DNA of 64,000 nt from Mesorhizobium sp. J428 (GTDB lineage Bacteria > Pseudomonadota > Alphaproteobacteria > Rhizobiales > Rhizobiaceae): NCBI RefSeq assembly GCF_024699925.1, contig NZ_JAJOMX010000005.1, positions 62,001 to 126,000 of the forward strand. Direction: 5' to 3'. Below, piece after piece: positions 28,652 through 37,769 of this stretch. Positions within the stretch are counted from its first letter, which is position 1. Each line of letters opens with the position of its first letter. The notes beneath the pieces were generated by a model. It did no database searches and was not told the origin of the DNA. It worked only from the letters and a program-made list of their open reading frames with translations. The translations under genes and the position numbers were made by a program.

Positions 28652-29070
28652 GGCTGTTGCTCGATACGAATGTCTTGTCTGAGGTGACGAAGCCGGCGCC
28701 GGATACGCGTGTTCTGAAATGGCTGAACGGCCTCGACGAGGACCGGTCATTCATCAGCGCTATCTCGATCGCGGAAATCCGGCGCGGTGTCGCCCTCATG
28801 GATCCCGGTCGCAAGCGCGAGGCACTCGCCGAATGGCTTGCAGAGGATTTGCCGCAACGCTTCGAACACCGCGTTCTTCCAGTCGATGAACCCGTAGCAT
28901 TGGCCTGGGGCGATCTGATGGGCCTTGCAAAGCGAAGCGGCCGCGGCCTGTCATCGATGGACGGACTGATCGCGGCCACCGCGATTGCCCACGATCTCAC
29001 CTTGGCGACGCGGAACAGGAAGGATTTCGAAGGTTTTGGGTTAAAGCTGCTCGATCCGTGGACCGCATGA
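28648..29070 (+). CDS. vapC: VapC-like PIN-domain toxin
   Basis: 140-residue PIN ribonuclease from GTG 28648. The acidic metal-binding residues are present: Asp in LLLDTNVLSE, Glu in ISIAEIRRG, Asp in SSMDGLIAATA and Asp in NRKDFEGFG. Forms a toxin-antitoxin pair with the overlapping Phd-type gene and would favour retention of this replicon. Confidence 0.93.
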   Translation: MRLLLDTNVLSEVTKPAPDTRVLKWLNGLDEDRSFISAISIAEIRRGVALMDPGRKREALAEWLAEDLPQRFEHRVLPVDEPVALAWGDLMGLAKRSGRGLSSMDGLIAATAIAHDLTLATRNRKDFEGFGLKLLDPWTA

Positions 29071-29294
29071 CTCTTGGTTGAACGTCGACCGGTTGGAATG
29101 GCGGAATCAACAAACATGCGGCAGTTCTCGAACGCGTCATCGGTCAAGAGCCTTCTTGATCGGGCGAAGCGCAACGGCTTGCTCAGTGAGACTTGAGAGA
29201 CAAGGATTGGAGTGGCGCGAACGCAATACCTATCGCGCGCCCTGATCGTAGCCGGGAATAGGCGAAGAAATCGTAAACGAGGGAGTTCGCTGTC

Positions 29295-29504
29295 ATGGAA
29301 CCCAGGATCGTCGACAGCCGAGACGATTTCGCACAATGGGCGATCGATCGGGCCAATGCGATCCTGACCGATCAGGGTTCGGACCTGGCCACCGCCGCTC
29401 GCAATGGGAACGAAACCCAAGTGGGCGAGACGGCTCAGGCGCTTGGTCAGGCGATCGTCGATGCCCTGCTCGAGGCGTACGACGGTCTCGTGGGCGACGA
29501 ATGA
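29295..29504 (+). CDS. Small hypothetical protein
   Basis: 69 acidic residues (MEPRIVDSRDDFAQWAIDRA ... LLEAYDGLVGDE), predicted helical, no known family. Start ATG 29295 has GAGGGAG about 10 bp upstream. It lies between the TA pair and repC. Coding quality is plausible but unsupported by any recognised homologue. Confidence 0.5.
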   Translation: MEPRIVDSRDDFAQWAIDRANAILTDQGSDLATAARNGNETQVGETAQALGQAIVDALLEAYDGLVGDE

Positions 29505-29576
29505 GCCCTTGGCTCGACCCACGCGCGCGGCCGTACCACCGATCAGCCGTTTGTGGACGCACCGATCCATCCGGTA

Positions 29577-30893
29577 TCACGATTTCGGCCTGCGCAGACT
29601 GCGAAGAAGCGCGTCCGACACCTCGAGCCGCCCTTCTGTCTTGTCGCCATCGTCCGGCGGCCCGCCACGGGTCTGGGCAGCGGTCTTTTCGGCATCGAGT
29701 TTGGCGCGTAACAGCGCCATCACCATCGGCCAGGCTGAGAATTTCCCGTCGCGGGCCCGGTCCGTCAGGCTGCGCAAATAGCCGCCGGCACTGTTGATCT
29801 GGTCGGCGCGCTGATAGATCGCGGCCAGCGTGATCGCCGCCTGGCGCTCGCCCAGCGCCTCGCAGGCCTCTCGCCAGGCGCTGGGGCTTACCCCCAGCAT
29901 CGGCCGGGCGACCTCCGCCGCCGCCAGAAAATCCCGCCAGTTACGGATTTCGCCATCCTTGGCCAGCTCGCGCCAGTTTCCGCAGGCGTCCAGCACGATC
30001 CCCAAAGGCAATTCCCGCTTGGGCAGGCTGTGCAGGTTGTCGTTTTCCGCAGCGTCGCCGCCCGCTTCTTCTTTATTTCCTAAGCCGTTTTCAGATTCAG
30101 ATATGGAGTCTGGATTTGAATTCTGTATGTGGCGACCGGAATGGGACTCATTGGCGTCCGGATTCTGTGTTTCCGTGAAAGATTCCAACACGTCACGAAT
30201 TTCAATCCAGAGCAGTTCAAGGTCCTCGCCGATATCCTCGAGGAGTTGCCGTGGAGCGGTTCGGGGGAGGCGGCCGATGATCTCGTGATAGGTCCGGATC
30301 TTCTTGCCCCAATTGCCAGGAACGCCCTCCTCTATGCCGGCGTCGATCATCTTCACGATGTCCCGGCGCAACAAGGTCAGGCGCTCTCTGGCAGCCTTGT
30401 GGGCGCGCTTTTCGGCCTGAACCATCTCCGCCAATTCGGCGAACTCCTCGGCTCGCGCGATGATCGGCGACAGATCGAAGCCGTAGGCCTGCTCGATCTG
30501 TCCACCCCTTCCCTTGCGTGCAAAGCGTTTGCCGTTCGGGCTGTCCCGGCGGATGATCAGCCCGCAATCGACCAGGACGGCCAGATGACGCCGCAATGTT
30601 GTCGCCGGCATGCCGTTCGCTCGGGCCATGAGCTGCTCGTTCGACGGCCAGACCACGAGCTCGCCCTCGGCCGAAAGCTCCATACCCCGATGGAAGGACA
30701 ATAGCGCGTTGAGGATCGCCAACGCGCGATCCGTGGCGCCAACCAGATCCTTGGCTTCGCGTATGGATTTGAAGACGTGCCATTTTTGAACGCTGGCCCC
30801 TTCCGGCAAGGCGTTCGCTGCGACCTGACTGGCCATCATGGCGAGCGTCATCGGCCGCCGCCCAAAGGGCGTCGTTGTGATATGCGTCTGCAT
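29577..30893 (-). CDS. repC: RepC replication initiator
   Basis: 438-residue initiator of repABC plasmids. The N-terminal RepC winged-helix domain includes LAILNALLSFH, VVWPSNEQLMARANGM and TTLRRHLAVLVDCGLI; the C-terminal RepC_C domain includes FLAAAEVARPMLGVSPSAWREA and QINSAGGYLRSLTDRA. In this family the origin lies inside repC; the AT-rich stretch near 30060-30130 fits. Intact. Last gene of the repA-repB-repC run. Confidence 0.95.
   Translation of the reverse strand: MQTHITTTPFGRRPMTLAMMASQVAANALPEGASVQKWHVFKSIREAKDLVGATDRALAILNALLSFHRGMELSAEGELVVWPSNEQLMARANGMPATTLRRHLAVLVDCGLIIRRDSPNGKRFARKGRGGQIEQAYGFDLSPIIARAEEFAELAEMVQAEKRAHKAARERLTLLRRDIVKMIDAGIEEGVPGNWGKKIRTYHEIIGRLPRTAPRQLLEDIGEDLELLWIEIRDVLESFTETQNPDANESHSGRHIQNSNPDSISESENGLGNKEEAGGDAAENDNLHSLPKRELPLGIVLDACGNWRELAKDGEIRNWRDFLAAAEVARPMLGVSPSAWREACEALGERQAAITLAAIYQRADQINSAGGYLRSLTDRARDGKFSAWPMVMALLRAKLDAEKTAAQTRGGPPDDGDKTEGRLEVSDALLRSLRRPKS
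30060..30135. other. oriV: AT-rich segment inside repC, candidate origin of replication
   Basis: A locally AT-rich patch (TTCTTCTTTATTTCC through GGATTTGAATTCTG) in the middle of the GC-rich repC gene. For several repABC plasmids the origin maps to an AT-rich region in the central part of repC. Assignment here rests on position and composition only. Confidence 0.35.
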
Positions 30894-30963
30894 CTTTCTT
30901 CACCTATTGCTAGGCAAAAGAAATCTGCTCGCCGAATCGGCGCTCAAACCGACCTGAATGGTC

Positions 30964-30992
30964 TTGACTATGATTCGCGGAAGTGGGATTCT
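30964..30992 (+). promoter_or_regulatory. Promoter of the counter-transcribed RNA
   Basis: -35 TTGACT (30964-30969), 17-bp spacer, -10 GATTCT (30987-30992). It points against repB and repC in the repB-repC gap, the standard place of the ctRNA promoter in repABC units. Confidence 0.55.
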
Positions 30993-30998
30993 CTCAGT

Positions 30999-31051
30999 CG
31001 CCAAACTTAAAGAGAAGGTCTTCCGGAATTGCCGTTTCGGGGGCCTTTTTC
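30999..31051 (+). ncRNA. Counter-transcribed RNA (incompatibility RNA) of the repABC unit
   Basis: Expected small antisense RNA, about 50 nt, transcribed opposite to repC from the promoter at 30964-30992 and ending in a hairpin with a T-run. In repABC plasmids this RNA pairs with the repC leader, lowers RepC synthesis and determines copy number and incompatibility. Evidence: position, promoter and terminator; ends are approximate. Confidence 0.6.
31015..31050 (+). terminator. Intrinsic terminator of the counter-transcribed RNA
   Basis: Stem AAGGTCTTCCG (31015-31025) pairs, with G-U pairs, with CGGGGGCCTT, followed by a T-run TTTTTC at about 31046-31051. A rho-independent terminator is a known part of repABC ctRNAs. 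Confidence 0.6.
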
Positions 31052-31059
31052 TTTTGCGC

Positions 31060-32070
31060 TCAGTCTCCGTTCGTGGTTGCTCGTTTTTCCAGACGGAAAG
31101 CCTCATACAATTGGCTGAGATTTTCCGAGAGGTAGTCACCAAACGCTGCTGCGTCGGTCCCCTTCGCCTTGAGGGCGATGGTGAATTTCTTGCCACTGGC
31201 CACCATCTCCGCGGCGACACGCCCATCAGACGGCGCCCAGCTGCGTTTGGATGGCGCCTGCGCGGCACGGCGGCGCGGCTTGGATGCCTTCAGCTTCGCG
31301 ACGATCGCATCGAACCGCGCTTCGCTTGGCATCCCATGAAAATCGGAACTCGATGCCAGAGCCAAGGCAGTGTCGACATTGCCCGGCTTGTCGAGGAGAA
31401 GCTTGAGCTCATACCAGCGATCACGACCGACAGCCTTCGCGCGGCCGATCGCTTCGAGCAGATCCTTGGGCATCGAGGCGACAGAGAGCATCTTTGAAAG
31501 CGTCGGCCGATCGACACCGATTGCGGCGAGGGCTGTGGCGTTGTCCTCGTCGAATTTCCGCTGAACGATGTCGGCGGCAAACAGTGCTTTCTCGATGAAG
31601 GACGTGTTCGCTCGCGCGTTGTTTTCCTGTCCCTGGGCGATCACATGATCGCGCTCGGAGATATCCTTGATGACAGCGCGAAGTTTGAGACCAAGCTCTT
31701 TTGCGGCGCGCCAGCGGAGGCGACCGAAGACCAGCATGTAGCGGCCGGGCCGCTGCGGGTGAGGGCGAAGGAGCGCCGGCGAGTTCTGGCCGGAACTGCG
31801 GATCGACTCCAACACCTGAGCGTAGTCGGCCTCGTAATCTTCCTGATCGACGTTGAGCCGGTCGTTGGCGAAAGATTGGTCAACCAGGCCGGGGTCAACC
31901 TCGATTATCGTCTCACCCTCGAGCAGCTTGCCTGCCTGGGCCGCCATTTCGTCGATCGTGCTTATGAGCGAGCGTGATGCCCCCTTGAAGGTGTAGTCTC
32001 GTGCAACTGGGCGCTCGGCGGGAGCGTCGCCGTTGTCCATGATGCTGGCAAAGGGATTTTTCCGCGCCAT
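31060..32070 (-). CDS. repB: RepB, ParB-family partition protein
   Basis: 336 residues. ParB/Srx N-terminal domain with VFGRLRWRAAKELG (the GxRRxRA-type motif) and a central helix-turn-helix (ALAAIGVDRPTLSKMLSVASMP) for parS binding, then a basic linker and a dimerisation end. Works with RepA in plasmid segregation and autoregulation. Intact. Its parS sites were not located. Confidence 0.95.
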   Translation of the reverse strand: MARKNPFASIMDNGDAPAERPVARDYTFKGASRSLISTIDEMAAQAGKLLEGETIIEVDPGLVDQSFANDRLNVDQEDYEADYAQVLESIRSSGQNSPALLRPHPQRPGRYMLVFGRLRWRAAKELGLKLRAVIKDISERDHVIAQGQENNARANTSFIEKALFAADIVQRKFDEDNATALAAIGVDRPTLSKMLSVASMPKDLLEAIGRAKAVGRDRWYELKLLLDKPGNVDTALALASSSDFHGMPSEARFDAIVAKLKASKPRRRAAQAPSKRSWAPSDGRVAAEMVASGKKFTIALKAKGTDAAAFGDYLSENLSQLYEAFRLEKRATTNGD

Positions 32071-32145
32071 TTGACTAGCACCCCCTTATGCGGCTTATGC
32101 GCTTGAATCCGTGGGTTTTTTTGGCGGCTTTGACGGCAGTCAACA

Positions 32146-33386
32146 TTATAACCGCCCCCATGCCTGGTGGATCAGTCCCTGAATCTCGAAGTTCACGGCA
32201 TCCATGCTGTCGATCGCCCGATCATAGGTATCGCGATTGAAGTTCGATCGCTCGACCTCATAGAGCGTCTGCTTGGTGAGGCCGGCGTCAGAAATCGCCG
32301 TGGATTTGAGCATCGGGCTTTTCAGGATTTCCTCGGCAAGCATCGACTGCATGAAGCCGACCATCTGCGCCTGGGGAATGTCCGTGGGCTCGTATCGAGT
32401 GATGAGATAACGCAGCCAGTCCAGCTGGACCTTCGCGCCAGCATTCTTAATGGACTTCATGATATTGCCCAGCATCAGCAGAAACTGACTCATGGACATC
32501 AGGTCCAGCATCTGCGGGTGGACGGTGATCAGAACCGAGGTGGCGGCCGACAGTGCCGACAGCGTCAGATAGCCAAGCTGCGGAGGGCAATCGACGACCA
32601 CGACGTCGTAGCGCTCACTGACCGAATCCAATGCCCGGGCGACCCTCGTGAAGAACCGCTTTCCTTCCTGAGACGGAGACTGCATGGCAAGCGGCGTCTC
32701 GTACTCATATTCCTGCAGCTCCAGGTTTGCCGGGATGATGTCGAGCAAGGGGAAGTTCGTCTTGCGGATGACATCTTCGGCCGGGGCGGGGTTGTCGTAC
32801 CGGATCGCGTCGTAGAGCGAAGGGTTCTTGTCAAGTTCCGGCTGGAAGCCATGCAGGGCTGAAAGCGAAGCCTGCGGATCGAGATCCACCGTCAGGACCC
32901 TGTGACCGGTGAGCGCCAGGTGCTGCGCGAGGTGCGCAGTGGTGGTGGTCTTTCCCGATCCACCCTTGAAGTTGACGACCGCAATGACCTGCAGCTTCTC
33001 GCCAAGTTTGCGGTAGGGCACGGCTTCTTGGAATCCGATCGCCCGTGCTTATCGAGATAGTCCCGAAGCTCGGTCATCTGCTCGGCCGCGTAAAAGCGCC
33101 GCCCGCCGGCACCGACGAAAGGCTCAGGACCTTTCTTTTCAAGATGGAGGCGCTTCAGATTGTTCGGACTGATCCCAAGATAGTGTGCGACTTCGGCCAT
33201 CGAAAATCGCCGAAGGGTCTTCTGTCCCTCCGTCGGAAACTTCTCGACGCGCAATTGGTCGAGCTTGCGCGAGATCTCGGCCCCCTGGGCAAGGATCTTG
33301 TCGTCAAACTCAAAACTTGGGAGAAATGTCATCTCCGCTTTGTCCCCCGAACGAGAAAATAGCGCCATATTCGACCTTTCGGCCAA
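32146..33386 (-). pseudogene. repA: RepA, ParA-family partition ATPase, frameshifted
   Basis: The N-terminal winged helix (MAEVAHYLGISPNNLKRLHLE) is in one frame, from ATG 33386 or 33371, and the ATPase domain in another (deviant Walker A FKGGSGKTTTTAHL, Walker B VVVVDCPP). The indel lies at about 33025-33042; adding one base gives HGR-S-GFQEAVPYRKLGEKLQ, typical of RepA. Total about 410 residues, normal for repABC. Since repB and repC are intact, a sequencing error is more likely than a dead partition system. Confidence 0.88.
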
Positions 33387-33911
33387 TCTAGCGCCAGTAT
33401 GAGCGATTCCCGTTCCCTGGCAAGCGATTTTGGGTTAACGAAACCTTAAGACATGCCCCGGTCCATTCCAATAAGATCACTCAGCAGAGCCTCACAGTCC
33501 GGATCCGCGGCGTCGGCAATTACGCTTTCCATCGCGTTTTCAATCGCTTACTTGCTCCGAGGTTGGCATTCCGAGAGAACATTCAATGCTACGTGCCGCT
33601 GGCTTGATCCATGCAGAACCCTGCGGAGTTTCACAGTCGTGCATTGTGTCAAACTGGGTGAGTCAGCGCGACTGCCGCTCCCTTGCGACGACTCACTTTC
33701 ACCCGAGAACAGCCGACTCTTAGCCGGCTATACGACGTCCACGGTGACTCGAAGATCATTGACCGGCGGACGCGGCGAGTAGACGACCTCAATCCCCTCC
33801 GATCGATCGTCTTTCTCGGCAGAGGCAACTATCACCGACCTGAATCCCTCGCGCCCAAACGATTCAGCCAATGAATTGGACGCGGGCACCGGAAGCCGGT
33901 GACAATCAGAC
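33387..33911. other. Non-coding region upstream of repA
   Basis: About 525 bp with no gene I can support; one 62-codon minus-strand frame (33728-33913) has no family features and a poor start. The repA promoter and possibly parS sites are expected in the first 100 bp. Confidence 0.45.
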
Positions 33912-34186
33912 ATGGTCGAGCCGAAGCTCCAAGTTGTCCTTGAGCGCCGCGATTGCGTCCGCAACGTCGCGAGGTTTTATACGTGCTATAGAACCGTCGT
34001 TGTACGGTGATGCGGTCCTGATGCGCGCATGGGGGGCGGATCGGCTCGCTCGGCCGACAACGACTTGACCTCTATGCGTCGGCCATTGAAGCACGCGAAG
34101 CGCTCGAGGCCTGGCTCGCGCGAAGGGTCCGGCGGGGCTACACGCCCGTCACTTCCAAGGTCACATTCCAGTCCAAGGGGCCATAG
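33912..34186 (+). pseudogene. WGR-domain protein, two frameshifts
   Basis: Three frame segments together give a WGR domain: VVLERRDCVRNVARFY, then AIEPSLYGDAVLMRAWG, then RIGSLGRQRLDLYASAIEAR and a basic end RRVRRGYTPV. WGR domains (about 80 residues) occur alone on rhizobial plasmids and in some DNA-repair proteins. One base is missing near 33985 and one G is extra in the six-G run around 34030. Free-standing single-domain protein of about 90 residues if repaired. Confidence 0.65.
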
Positions 34187-34332
34187 TCACCGGCAATTGC
34201 TGCCGCAGCTGCAAAGGAGCTTGCACAGCGGCATAGCGCCGACCGTGTCGATACTCGGCGACCGAAGGCAGTGTTCCTACTCTTTTGTCGGGTCGGCTTG
34301 GGTTGTTCTGGGTGTCACCGCCGATATCCCAC

Positions 34333-35589
34333 TCATCTGAAAGACAGTGAGGGCGGTTCCGGGACGTTGGGTTCAACATCGGTGAACAGATTAGGAAACA
34401 GCCGTTCCCTGAAATCGAGAGGGAAGGCAATGCGTACCGGTGCCTTCGGAGTGTCCGACTTTAGAAAACCGCGCTCGACCAGATCCGACAGCGTGCTCCT
34501 TGCCGTACGCTCGGATGTCTTCAGCACGAAATTGGCCTCACCACGGGGCAGCCTCCCGTGCCGCAATACGGCCGCCACCAGATCAGGTGCTCGTTTGTCG
34601 TCGACGACATCTTTTATTAGGGCGCGGTAGCGAGCAGCGAGCCGTCCGAGGTCGAACATTGCGTTAGAGAATCGCACCTGGTCGAGCGCGACCGTAAGGA
34701 ACCATTCGACGAAATCCTTGAGTGCCGATTCCGAAAGATTTCCTCGTCCATCGCGATCGCCTTGTCTGGGACTGTCGGCGTGATCCATCATGCGCTTGTA
34801 TTCGCCACGATCTTTCAGGCCACGAGCGAGGCCACGAGACATCGACCACAAGCCGTTGCCTCCAATCCCGGCCTTGAGGGCCATGGCGTGAGACATCAGG
34901 CGGCTGACGCGACCGTTGCCGTCTGGAAACGGGTGGATGTAATTGAGGCGGTGATGAGCTGACGCAATCGCTATGATCCGCAGGCTGGCCCGCTTTTCGG
35001 CCATCCCATACCGCTTCTGAAAATACTCCATAAAAGCCACCACCCTGTCAGACGATGGCGGCAGATGGCGGCCGACAGCGACATCATGATCCGCGGACAA
35101 CCGGAACTCGCCGGGCACGATCTCGGTCTTGGTGCCGTTAGGTTTGTCGATGAATCGGAATTCCTCGGGCATCTCGTTGTAGAAGGCGCGGTGAACCCAA
35201 CGGATGAAATCGATCGAAGTCGGGCTCGGCAGCTCGCCACGCAACCCGAGGCCGTCAATCGTCCTCTGCACTTCGACATGGGCCTTCGCCTCCAGGGCGA
35301 GGGGACGACGTTCAGGATCTATCTCGGCTCCGGCCAGTGCGCGCTCGATATCTCGAGGTCGGGTGTTGTGGCCTTCGATCAAATTCGAATAGTAAGAATT
35401 CATGACTCGTACGAGATCGGCCAATTCGTCGGCCGACTCCGGATGCAGGCCTCGGCCGAGTTCATCGGCGGCCTTCTGCAGCTCGATCGCAAGATCGGCC
35501 AGAGCGGTCGGCACCGCGTCGTCAAAAAACAGCGGTTCGATGCGGGCAGGGGTTTCAAGCATTCTTTGCCGATCTCTATCGCGCCTCAA
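34333..35589 (-). CDS. Fic-family protein (probable AMP transferase), self-inhibited class
   Basis: About 418 residues (an internal Met at 35562 is another start). Fic core with the full active-site motif HPFPDGNGRVSR near residue 220. An N-terminal inhibitory helix motif SNLIEG near residue 70 fits class II Fic proteins, in which its Glu blocks ATP until relieved. A C-terminal winged helix (RGEANFVLKTSERTARSTLSDLVERGFL) may bind DNA. Fic proteins of this layout are usually regulatory AMPylators or toxin-like; the target is unknown. Confidence 0.9.
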   Translation of the reverse strand: MRRDRDRQRMLETPARIEPLFFDDAVPTALADLAIELQKAADELGRGLHPESADELADLVRVMNSYYSNLIEGHNTRPRDIERALAGAEIDPERRPLALEAKAHVEVQRTIDGLGLRGELPSPTSIDFIRWVHRAFYNEMPEEFRFIDKPNGTKTEIVPGEFRLSADHDVAVGRHLPPSSDRVVAFMEYFQKRYGMAEKRASLRIIAIASAHHRLNYIHPFPDGNGRVSRLMSHAMALKAGIGGNGLWSMSRGLARGLKDRGEYKRMMDHADSPRQGDRDGRGNLSESALKDFVEWFLTVALDQVRFSNAMFDLGRLAARYRALIKDVVDDKRAPDLVAAVLRHGRLPRGEANFVLKTSERTARSTLSDLVERGFLKSDTPKAPVRIAFPLDFRERLFPNLFTDVEPNVPEPPSLSFR

Positions 35590-35897
35590 TGGATTGCAAT
35601 GTAAGGCATTAGAGGCAACAAGTCAGCACAATTGCCGATATTGGTTGCCGATCTCCCTTGCCGATATCGGCCGCCGATTAGGACGCGAACCGAATATGCC
35701 TCAAACGGCCGGCCGGACAGGGGAGCGATTTCGGACATTCGCTTGCCTTTTGCCATCCAGCTCAGGCAGAGCCTCTCTCTGGGGCTTAGCTTGACCGCGA
35801 CAGCAGGCGCTGGCTCTAGCATCCAGCGCCGCGCATAGACATCCACGTGCGATGCTATCGAAGCGGCAAGGAAACCGCTATCTCGCAGTCGTGGCAA
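35586..35897 (-). pseudogene. LuxR-type helix-turn-helix fragment
   Basis: 103 residues with no normal start. The centre, KLSPRERLCLSWMAKGKRMSEIA, is the first half of a GerE/LuxR DNA-binding domain. The recognition helix region (LSGRPFEAYSVRV) is degenerate, and the N-terminal sensor domain is absent where the divergent DUF2285 gene begins. Probably a decayed regulator. Confidence 0.5.
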
Positions 35898-36461
35898 TCG
35901 ACGGTTTTCCGGCCGAGAGCTGGCCGGGCATTCTCAATTCTCTGGATCGTCACCGCCGCGCCGCACGGCTTTGGTGCGCCTCCGCTTCCTGACCCGCTTG
36001 AATCGTCCTTCAGCGCATCGGCCGCCGACGGCCTGCACGCCATCATGGCGGACGACCATGGCGATCATCGCATCTGGTTTCCGCACGGCGAGCATCCTGC
36101 CAGTGCCGCTTTCCTCATCCCGCGCGACGCGCATTTTCTGTGGCGCATCCGCAGTGCGCTATGCCTCCACCGGCTCCTCGGCGGCCAGCCGTCAGGTGCG
36201 TGGCCCCGCGAGCAGCGCCTGACCCGCTTTCAGGTTCATCGAGCATCCCTCATGCTGCGCGCCTGGGATGGTGTCGAGTCGGGAGCAACGCGTCGCCACG
36301 TCGCCAGCGTAATCCTCAATCCTGATGTCGCCTTCATGCGCGCGCTCGACTGGAAGAACGCATCCGAACGCCGTCGCCTTGCCCGTATCCTCAAAGCCGC
36401 CCGGGAAACCATCGATGGCGGGTATCTGCACTGGCTTGTTCCAAGATCGCGACGGTCGTGA
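35847..36461 (+). CDS. DUF2285 domain protein
   Basis: About 204 residues from GTG 35847 as read, though the true start is uncertain. The C-terminal half (AAFLIPRDAHFLWRIRSA, RLTRFQVHRASLMLRAWDG, ARILKAARETIDGGYLHWLV) matches DUF2285, a helix-turn-helix-like family common on rhizobial plasmids and integrative elements. The usual N-terminal DUF6499-like part seems shortened. It overlaps the LuxR-type fragment on the other strand. Possible regulator of transfer or replication genes (inference). Confidence 0.65.
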   Translation: MRCYRSGKETAISQSWQSTVFRPRAGRAFSILWIVTAAPHGFGAPPLPDPLESSFSASAADGLHAIMADDHGDHRIWFPHGEHPASAAFLIPRDAHFLWRIRSALCLHRLLGGQPSGAWPREQRLTRFQVHRASLMLRAWDGVESGATRRHVASVILNPDVAFMRALDWKNASERRRLARILKAARETIDGGYLHWLVPRSRRS

Positions 36462-36549
36462 ATCCTGCTCTAGCAGCCATCCTGGTGCCAACCAAACGTC
36501 AGGTAGAAGGTCGGCGGTTGGGACTGCTCAGCTCTGCCGAAGGCTCAAG

Positions 36550-37035
36550 TCAGACTGCCGACGAATGCTTGAGCGAGAGCACCAGCGTCATGGGATGACT
36601 GGGGGAGCAGTGGAATCCGTAATGCTCATAAAACGCCTTGGCCTCGTCGGAAATCGCATGAACGAGAAGGCCGCGAATGCCCATGATGGATGCTGCCTGC
36701 GACGTGCGCAGCACGGCATCCTGCAAGAGTGCCGCCCCCAACCCCTTGCCCTGCCACTCGCGATCGATGGCGAGCCGGCCGAGAACCGCCATGGGAATAG
36801 GGTCGGGCATGTTTCGGCGGACCGATCCGGGCGCGTCGGCCAGATCGAGCGCGCCGGACGCAAGACAGTAGTAGCCGACGACGCGCCGCTCGACGGCAAT
36901 GACATAGGTGCGCGAAGCGCCGCTGACCTGATTGGACCGGGCGCGGCGACGCAGCCATTCATCTAGGGAGCCGTTGCCGCTGTGGAAAAGGTCGAGGTCG
37001 TGGGATTCCTCCAGCAGCGCCGGCGCGGAGAGCAT
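36550..37035 (-). CDS. tacT: TacT-like GNAT acetyltransferase toxin
   Basis: 161 residues from ATG 37035 (MLSAPALLEESHDLDLFHSG). GNAT fold with the acetyl-CoA loop EWQGKGLGAALLQDA and the Tyr in AFYEHYGF. TacT-type toxins acetylate the amino group on charged tRNAs. Start and the antitoxin stop overlap (TTGATG). As read, a frameshift in the antitoxin makes the two genes look like a single 272-residue protein; I treat that fusion as false. Confidence 0.85.
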   Translation of the reverse strand: MLSAPALLEESHDLDLFHSGNGSLDEWLRRRARSNQVSGASRTYVIAVERRVVGYYCLASGALDLADAPGSVRRNMPDPIPMAVLGRLAIDREWQGKGLGAALLQDAVLRTSQAASIMGIRGLLVHAISDEAKAFYEHYGFHCSPSHPMTLVLSLKHSSAV

Positions 37036-37323
37036 CAAGGCTGCCAAGGTTTGCGCGCGTTCATCAACCGCTCGAAGCCTTCGCCGCCCGGTGGCTGGTC
37101 GAGGAGGAGAGAGGTAATGCCGGTAGCTGTCCTCATCGACCCGCACGAGGGTCTGGTCGAGCAAGGCGTCTTCGGCGGCACGATAAGCCGCGTCGATCAT
37201 GAAATCCGTACGGCTTTTGCCGCGAATACTCGCGGCACGGTCGATCACCTTGCGCACGTCCTCGCGGATGCGCAGGTGAACCGGCTTGGCGTGTGAATCG
37301 ATCAAAGGTGATTTCGTGGCCAT
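37035..37323 (-). pseudogene. tacA: TacA-like DUF1778 ribbon-helix-helix antitoxin, frameshifted
   Basis: Start ATG 37323 follows GGAG. The N-terminal ribbon-helix-helix (VHLRIREDVRKVIDRAASIRG) is intact. Near 37105 the frame slips in a CTCTCTCC repeat; removing one base gives LSLLDQPPGGEGFERLMNAR and a stop at 37035-37037, the normal toxin-binding tail of DUF1778 antitoxins. Pairs with the TacT-like toxin. Confidence 0.82.
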
Positions 37324-37769
37324 GGGCGGCTCCTTTCCTAGCCGTGGTAGCACAGGCTGACACACAATGTGTATCTATATCTGCCGTCGCGCCAGGGTTT
37401 ACGAGGGGGAGCCCGTAAAGGTTGCGATGGCCAAGGGGCCCGGCACACGATCGAGGTGATCGACAAGGCGCTCTCCGCTCCCGATCATCCTGGCCGCTAT
37501 CGGTGACTACTTCCGCGCTCCGGCGATGAGGGACATAGCCCTGGCATGCCGACTGCACTGTGTATCGACCAATCGCGCCATTTCCTGGAAGGGGACAATG
37601 GCCGGAGAGCATTGAGCGAGCGCAGCAAATCAGATTTGCCAAACTATGAAGAATGTCTCGGGCTACAATGGTGCTCTACTATGATGGGGCGAGTCGCGTT
37701 CGTTTGCTTTGGGCGTTTGCAGCTTTGCGGTCGAAGCAGCGCAGGCATAATTCACTTCACGAGGGCACA
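37324..37769. other. Intergenic stretch before the TIR operon
   Basis: About 450 bp without a supportable gene. The frame of the TIR protein is open from 37653, but the 39 residues before 37770 do not look like TIR-protein sequence. Promoters for the antitoxin (minus) and the TIR operon (plus) should lie here. Confidence 0.4.

Noticed and set aside
29186..29193. A GTGAGACT copy as the other end of the Tni element
   Set aside because: A single 8-mer match is expected by chance about once or twice in 64 kb on both strands; no second copy nearby.
33728..33913. A 62-residue minus-strand gene upstream of the WGR gene
   Set aside because: No ribosome site at proper distance and no recognisable family; overlaps the WGR start.
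36550..37365. A natural antitoxin-toxin (DUF1778-GNAT) fusion
   Set aside because: The linker is the antitoxin tail read out of frame; a one-base correction restores two overlapping genes.
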